Source: Chloroflexota bacterium (GTDB taxonomy: Bacteria > Chloroflexota > Anaerolineae > B4-G1). From it: DNA of 18,190 nt. The position numbers and the translations under genes were made by a program. The stretch covers positions 1-18,190 of the forward strand of contig JAUVSX010000008.1 in NCBI GenBank assembly GCA_030596915.1. Reading direction: 5' to 3'. This document shows positions 14,309-18,190 of the stretch, piece after piece. The notes beneath the pieces are model-generated. The model had not been told where the DNA came from and ran no database searches. It saw nothing but the letters and a program-made list of their open reading frames with translations. The stretch's first letter is position 1. Each line of letters starts with the position of its first letter.

Positions 14309-16177
14309 ATGCGTTGTCCCGAATGCAACTCACGCATCCGCCGCGGGCTTCTTCTTTGCCCGGAGTGCGGAACAGTGCTCGAGGAGACACAGCCGTACCG
14401 CGGGCGGTCGGCCACCCGCGGCATCTACGTGGCCGATTCGTCTTCCGGCGCCGGAGGCGCGCGCCCATTCTGGCAGCGCACCAGCCTGGTTCTGTTCTGG
14501 GTGGCCAGCTTCATTGCCCTTCTGGCCGTGACCACGGGAATAGCGGCGTATCGAGGCGTGCGTGTAGGCGAGCAGGAACGGGAGGAAACTCGCATAGAGG
14601 CCGCTGAGGAACGTTATCAGAAGGGGCTGAAGCGCCTGAACGCGGGCGAGCATGAGCTCGCTATTGCGGAGTTCGAGTACGTGCTCGAACTGGACCCGGA
14701 TCATCGCTTGGCTCGGCGTGGGGCCGATGAGGCCAGGGCTCGGTTGGATCAGCTTGCCGCGTTGCCGACCCCAACGTCGGTGACCCATGAGCTTGTCACG
14801 GACGACCTGTACCAGCGAGCCATCAGCCGGTATGAGTCGGAGCGCTGGGAAGACACCGTGGCCGTGCTGACCCAGCTGCGCGTATTGGACCCGGAGTACC
14901 TGCCGGCGGAAGTTGAGGAGATGCTCTTCATCAGCCTCTACAACGCAGGTTTGGCACTGCTGGCGGAGGATCGCTACGAAGAAGGCGTGTTCTACCTCGA
15001 CCAGGCCGTGGCGATGCGACCGCTCGACGAGAACGCGCTCGCGCAGCGCAGCCTGGCGGTTCAGTATATGACCGCGCTGGGATACTGGGGAGTAGACTGG
15101 GACCGGTGCATCGAGCGATTCGAGCAGCTCTACGCCACAGCGCCCAGCTACAAGGATGTGGCCTGGCGCCTCTACCGCGCGCACGTCACCTATGCAGACG
15201 CGTGGTATGAGGACGGTGAGATGTGCCCGGCCGAAGGGCAGTACACCGAAGCGCTCCAGTTGTTTTCTGACCCCGAGATTGATGGGAAGCTGGCCGAGTC
15301 CAGAGAGCTGTGCCTGGTGGCGACTCCGACGCCGATCGCGCCCCTCACGGGAACCGTGGCGATAACACTGACAGAGCCTCCACCCGGCTTCACCGTGGGA
15401 AGGCTGGCCTATCCTATGTACGACACTGAGGCCGGGCAGTACGATGTGTACTCTTTGTTCGCTGAGGGGCGCCTCGTGCGTATAGCTACCGGCGGAGACC
15501 AGCCCTTCTGGCTTGGAGGTAGTGGTGCTCTCACGTATCGCGACCGACTGACTCCGGGCATTTCGCTCATCGGGCCGGGCGAGGCCGCTCCGCGAAGCGT
15601 AGCCTCGGGTGCGGGGCTTGCATGGCCCAGTTTCTCACCTGATGGTGGAATCCTGGCGTATGCCGCTCAGAATGCTGGCGGTACGTGGCAAGTCTATATG
15701 GCGCCGATGGACGGTTCCGCTGAGCCGGTGATCCACGCAGATGGGCAAGGCCCGATCTGGGGTCCCAACGGCCTGCTCGCCTGGACGGGCTGCGACGGCG
15801 ACGGCGTCTGTGGTATCTTCGTCGACAATCCCAACGACGACCAGCCTGCGGGACGCCTCACCGCGAGCGCTAACGACATCGGCCTGAGTTGGTCGCCCAA
15901 CGGTGACGTGCTTGCCTATATGTCCAACGTCACCGGGAATTGGGACATATTCCTGGTGGATCTTGCGGGCGGCGTCGTGGCACTCACCGACAACCCCGAG
16001 TCGGACGGCCTCCCCACGTGGTCTCCCGACGGCTCGAAGCTGGCGTTCGTGTCTAACCGCGAGGGCGCGTGGGGCGTCTACCTGATGGACGCCAACGCTG
16101 AGAACCAGCACAAGATCCTTGCGCTCGGACCCAATCTCCCCGACTGGACTATGCAGCGCCTCTCGTGGGCGCCGTAG
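14309..16177 (+). CDS. Membrane-anchored zinc-ribbon, TPR and TolB-like beta-propeller protein
   Basis: 622-residue multidomain protein of unknown function. Residues 3-20 form a CX2C...CX2C zinc ribbon (Cys3, Cys6, Cys17, Cys20). A single membrane helix follows at about 58-81. A tetratricopeptide region covers about 90-330, with repeats such as YQKGLKRLNAGEHELAIAEF and YNAGLALLAEDRYEEGVFYL. The C-terminal part (about 350-622) is a PD40/TolB-like propeller with repeated blades: WPSFSPDGGILAYAAQ, LSWSPNGDVLAYMSNVTGNW, PTWSPDGSKLAFVSNREGAW. The topology predicts the ribbon in the cytoplasm and the TPR and propeller outside. The ATG at 14309 was chosen over a GTG 12 bases earlier because GAGG is six bases upstream. 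It is divergent from the WbsX-like gene. A sensor or scaffold role is a guess from domain content only. Confidence 0.9.
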   Translation: MRCPECNSRIRRGLLLCPECGTVLEETQPYRGRSATRGIYVADSSSGAGGARPFWQRTSLVLFWVASFIALLAVTTGIAAYRGVRVGEQEREETRIEAAEERYQKGLKRLNAGEHELAIAEFEYVLELDPDHRLARRGADEARARLDQLAALPTPTSVTHELVTDDLYQRAISRYESERWEDTVAVLTQLRVLDPEYLPAEVEEMLFISLYNAGLALLAEDRYEEGVFYLDQAVAMRPLDENALAQRSLAVQYMTALGYWGVDWDRCIERFEQLYATAPSYKDVAWRLYRAHVTYADAWYEDGEMCPAEGQYTEALQLFSDPEIDGKLAESRELCLVATPTPIAPLTGTVAITLTEPPPGFTVGRLAYPMYDTEAGQYDVYSLFAEGRLVRIATGGDQPFWLGGSGALTYRDRLTPGISLIGPGEAAPRSVASGAGLAWPSFSPDGGILAYAAQNAGGTWQVYMAPMDGSAEPVIHADGQGPIWGPNGLLAWTGCDGDGVCGIFVDNPNDDQPAGRLTASANDIGLSWSPNGDVLAYMSNVTGNWDIFLVDLAGGVVALTDNPESDGLPTWSPDGSKLAFVSNREGAWGVYLMDANAENQHKILALGPNLPDWTMQRLSWAP

Positions 16178-16417
16178 TGGCGGACGCTGCGCCCGGAGGT
16201 CTTGCACGCCCTCCGATCCCGAGCACTGATGGCGATTCGGCTGAGGCCTCGGTGCCAGCACACCACGTAGTCACAGGTCGCAGGCTCTCTCGGTTGGGCG
16301 AGACTGCCAGTGCGCACTCCCGCATCCGTGACTGAGGGTCGACTGACGGCACGAGATATCCGTGGATGTGGATTCCGCTGTCAGAGTTCGGGAGCGCAGC
16401 CGAGCGCGGCCCGCAGG
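16178..16417. other. Intergenic region without recognised gene
   Basis: The gap between the propeller gene and the tRNA promoter. I see no hairpin followed by a T-run, no plausible start codon with a ribosome site, and no RNA gene. A short palindrome GAGGCCTC occurs within it. Confidence 0.4.
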
Positions 16418-16446
16418 TTGACTGGGCGGCCCTTCGGCGGTATACT
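16418..16446 (+). promoter_or_regulatory. Promoter of the tRNA cluster
   Basis: TTGACT (16418-16423), exactly 17 bases, then TATACT (16441-16446): the best-matched promoter of the window overall. The predicted start is near 16453, four bases before tRNA-Pro, leaving almost no 5' leader to be trimmed. Confidence 0.75.
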
Positions 16447-16456
16447 TAGCTCTGTT

Positions 16457-16529
16457 CGGGGCGTGGCGCAGATGGAAGCGCGCTGCGTTTGGGACGCAGA
16501 GGTCGCCGGTTCAAGTCCGGCCGCCCCGA
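16457..16529 (+). tRNA. tRNA-Pro (anticodon TGG)
   Basis: A full cloverleaf of 73 bases. The acceptor stem CGGGGCG/CGCCCCG is perfect over 7 bp, the D stem is GCGC/GCGC, the anticodon stem CTGCG/CGCAG with loop TTTGGGA places TGG at 16490-16492, and the T arm is GCCGG TTCAAGT CCGGC. The discriminator is A and CCA is not encoded. It reads CCA and, by wobble, other proline codons. The next tRNA starts only two bases later. Confidence 0.97.
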
Positions 16530-16531
16530 CT

Positions 16532-16602
16532 GCGGGCGTTGCAAAATGGTATTGCCCCAGCCTTCCAAGCTGACGTTACGGGTTCGATTCCCGTCGCCCG
16601 CT
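16532..16602 (+). tRNA. tRNA-Gly (anticodon TCC)
   Basis: 71-base cloverleaf. The acceptor stem GCGGGCG/CGCCCGC is perfect, the D stem is GCAA/TTGC, and the anticodon loop CTTCCAA places TCC at 16564-16566. The top pair of the anticodon stem is a C-A mismatch. The T arm ACGGG TTCGATT CCCGT is perfect. The discriminator is T and CCA is not encoded. It reads GGA/GGG. Confidence 0.96.
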
Positions 16603-16620
16603 CTTTGTAGCTAGATACGC

Positions 16621-16693
16621 GGGCCCATAGCTCAGTGGTTAGAGCAGCCGGCTCATAACCGGTCGGTCCGTGGTTCAAATCCACGTGGGCCCA
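16621..16693 (+). tRNA. tRNA with CAT anticodon (probably Ile2, else elongator Met)
   Basis: 73-base cloverleaf. The acceptor stem GGGCCCA/TGGGCCC is perfect, the D stem is GCTC/GAGC, and the anticodon stem GCCGG/CCGGT with loop CTCATAA places CAT at 16654-16656. The T arm is CGTGG TTCAAAT CCACG. The first pair is G-C, which excludes the initiator tRNA. The GGCTCATAACCGG core resembles tRNA-Ile2, whose C34 is changed to lysidine by TilS to read ATA. Elongator Met cannot be excluded by eye. Confidence 0.93.
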
Positions 16694-16707
16694 CTCTGCC
16701 AGCAGGC

Positions 16708-16737
16708 TGCGCGCGCATCCGATCGTGGAAGCGCGCA
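16708..16737 (+). terminator. Possible hairpin terminator after the tRNA cluster
   Basis: Perfect 7-bp arms TGCGCGC (16708-16714) and GCGCGCA (16731-16737) with a 16-base loop, 15 bases after the last tRNA. There is no T-run after it, so terminator function is doubtful. Confidence 0.25.
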
Positions 16738-16864
16738 CGCTTACGGCATCGGTTGATCGCTGCAGCTTCCCCGGCGGTGTTTGGTTGCGTAATCTCCAGA
16801 CCGAGCACCGGTGGGCATTGAGGCTAGGCCCTCAGCGAGGGGCTGCCAGTACCTCGGCCGCGGC

Positions 16865-16892
16865 TTGACGGGCGCAAGTTTGCTGCTAGAAT
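16865..16892 (+). promoter_or_regulatory. Promoter of the PEP-synthase-like gene
   Basis: TTGACG (16865-16870), a 16-base spacer, then TGCTAGAAT with the -10 TAGAAT at 16887-16892 and an extended TG. The predicted start is near 16899, about 58 bases before the CTG proposed as the start codon. It separates this gene from the tRNA unit. Confidence 0.6.
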
Positions 16893-16956
16893 CTGCCACC
16901 AGCACCACATAGCCCTCGCCCTTGGCGTGATCGTCGCCTCAGCTTGGAGGAGTGGT

Positions 16957-18190
16957 CTGCGCTTCAGCCGATGCGTCATCGGCCTCGACAGCAGGCTGGC
17001 CCTGAAGGAGCCCCTTTCCGGAGGCAAAGGTTCCAGCCTGGCCTGGCTTCGTAGACAGGGTTTCCCAGTACCCCCTGGATACGTCATCACCTCGCGCGCG
17101 TTCGACGACCTCCTGACCGACCTTGGCCACAGGCATTCGGGCCACGGACCCACGGCCTACGTGCCCGCGTCGTCTACCGATGAATTGACCGGGATTCGCG
17201 ACGCCATCCTGGCCTATCGTATGCCTGGCCGCTTGGCCGCCCGCATCGGGCCAGCGTTCGCGAGACTCGGTGGACCGGTGGCCGTGCGCTCATCAATGAT
17301 CGGGGAGGACGGGCGGTTTTCCTCATTCGCGGGGCAGCTCGACACCGTACTGAACGTCGGCGATGTGCCTGACCTGCTTTCGGCAGTGAAGCGGTGCTGG
17401 GCCTCGGTCTTCAACCAGCGACTGACCAACTATCTTGAGGAACGCGGCACGCCCTGCGCGCCGGGTGCCCTGCCCGCCCCCTCAACCGCGGTTGTCGTAC
17501 AGCGCATGGTCGATGCCGCGGCCGCAGGCGTGGCCTTCAGTGCAGACCCCCTCACCGGTCAGAGGTGCGTTATCATTGAGGCCACGCCCGGGCTAGGCGA
17601 CGCACTCGTCGGCGGCCAGGTCACGCCAGACCGGTATGTCGTCGATGGGCGTGGGAAGGTAATCGAGGTGCACCCGGCGGCCGGTGGAGATCCCATCCTC
17701 GACGAGGAGCAGGTTCTCGGGCTTGCCCGCGTCGTTCGATCCGTCGCCCGCGCTGCGGCCGCGCCCCAGGACATCGAATGGGCGTGGGACGGTGCGCGCT
17801 TCTGGCTCCTCCAGACACGCCCGATCACCAACCTCGTGGGGAAACACATCTACTCGAACCGCTTGTCCTCGGAGATGGCGCCGGGACTCATCAAGCCGTT
17901 GTTGTTCACCACGAATACGTCCTCAATGACGCAACACGTCTTCGGCCAGGTGTTCACCGACCTAATTGGTCCCAGCGACGTCGATTTCAGCCGTATCGGC
18001 AAGCGTATCCACTCCCGGCTGTACACGGACCTCACCGTGATGAGCGAGCTGTTCCAGCGTGTTGGCCTCCCTCCCAACTTCCTCGAGATGATGTCGCGCG
18101 ACGAGCACGGCGAGCGGGGTCGGCCGCCGATGGGCTTGGGTACTGTGCGTGCCGGGGCGCGCCTACTTCGCTTCGCGGTCCGGCACGGCC
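16957..18190 (+). CDS. PEP synthase-like ATP-grasp protein, predicted CTG start, C-terminus beyond window
   Basis: N-terminal 411 residues of a pyruvate-phosphate-dikinase/PEP-synthase-type protein. The ATP-binding domain is complete: PLSGGKGSSLAWL (about 19-31), AVRSSMIGEDGRFSSFAGQL (about 109-128), VVVQRMVDAAAAGVAFSADP (about 169-188), EATPGLGDALVGGQVTPDRY (about 198-217) and the closing EWAWDGARFWLLQTRPIT (about 274-291). After it comes YSNRLSSEMAPGLIKPLLF, the kind of linker seen in rifampicin-phosphotransferase-like and PEP-synthase-like proteins. The swivelling phosphohistidine domain is beyond the window, so substrate and reaction are undecided. Start: the CTG at 16957 has GGAGGAG at ideal spacing (GGAGG plus 6). 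A GTG at 16927 in the same frame lacks any Shine-Dalgarno. No ATG or TTG precedes the first conserved motif. Confidence 0.88.
   Translation, partial: MRFSRCVIGLDSRLALKEPLSGGKGSSLAWLRRQGFPVPPGYVITSRAFDDLLTDLGHRHSGHGPTAYVPASSTDELTGIRDAILAYRMPGRLAARIGPAFARLGGPVAVRSSMIGEDGRFSSFAGQLDTVLNVGDVPDLLSAVKRCWASVFNQRLTNYLEERGTPCAPGALPAPSTAVVVQRMVDAAAAGVAFSADPLTGQRCVIIEATPGLGDALVGGQVTPDRYVVDGRGKVIEVHPAAGGDPILDEEQVLGLARVVRSVARAAAAPQDIEWAWDGARFWLLQTRPITNLVGKHIYSNRLSSEMAPGLIKPLLFTTNTSSMTQHVFGQVFTDLIGPSDVDFSRIGKRIHSRLYTDLTVMSELFQRVGLPPNFLEMMSRDEHGERGRPPMGLGTVRAGARLLRFAVRHG

Noticed and set aside
14330..15184. 284-codon minus-strand open frame
   Set aside because: It is complementary to the zinc-ribbon/TPR gene, whose ribbon, membrane helix, TPR units and SD-spaced ATG are clear.
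16511..16738. 75-codon minus-strand frame across the tRNA genes
   Set aside because: It is antisense to tRNA-Gly and the CAT tRNA. Its DLNHGPTGYEPAALTTELWA-like peptide is the well-known false protein produced by translating tRNA genes backwards.
1..18190. CRISPR arrays, insertion sequences, attachment sites, prophage or toxin-antitoxin genes
   Set aside because: I looked for regularly spaced repeats, terminal inverted repeats with transposase motifs and integrase signatures, and saw none.

Overview
This is a high-GC bacterial chromosomal segment made mostly of housekeeping and envelope genes, with no mobile element, CRISPR array, integrase or toxin-antitoxin pair. The lineage cannot be fixed from sequence alone. 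My best guess is Chloroflexota (Anaerolineae-like) or a similar deep-branching, high-GC Gram-positive-type lineage. The reasons are a zinc-ribbon/TPR/beta-propeller protein, a GH99-like WbsX protein and a PDZ-radical SAM DUF512 protein downstream of cmk. That assignment is inference.

Layout. (1) 1-4249, minus strand: the rod-shape operon mreB-mreC-mreD-mrdA (PBP2), cut by the left window edge before the end of mrdA. (2) 4250-4386: two back-to-back extended -10 promoters, one for mreB and one for scpA on the plus strand; scpA looks leaderless. (3) 5084-8791, minus: a compact cmk - DUF512 - GT4 glycosyltransferase - VanZ-like unit, whose last gene overlaps scpA tail to tail. (4) 8995-10655, minus: an RsuA/RluB-type pseudouridine synthase followed by a patatin-like lipase, joined by a 4-base overlap. 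(5) 10965-12824, minus: a single ABC exporter half-molecule. (6) 12939-14075, minus: a WbsX/GH99-like protein, divergent from (7) 14309-16177, plus: a membrane-anchored zinc-ribbon/TPR/TolB-like propeller protein. (8) 16457-16693, plus: a Pro(TGG)-Gly(TCC)-CAT tRNA cluster behind a clear sigma70-type promoter. (9) 16957 to the right edge, plus: a PEP-synthase-like ATP-grasp protein, incomplete.

How the genes fit together. MreB, MreC, MreD and PBP2 form the elongasome that directs lateral-wall peptidoglycan synthesis. ScpA is the kleisin of SMC condensin. Cmk supplies CDP/dCDP. The pseudouridine synthase and the tRNAs serve translation. The GT4, VanZ, ABC and WbsX genes point to envelope or glycan work, but their substrates are not visible. 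Near-consensus TATAAT-type promoters precede almost every transcription unit.

The most unusual features concern initiation rather than new gene families. Two genes (cmk and the PEP-synthase-like gene) appear to start at CTG. mreC has its Shine-Dalgarno separated from the ATG by a perfect 7-bp hairpin. scpA seems to be transcribed from almost exactly its start codon. I do not see a convincing undescribed multi-gene system here.
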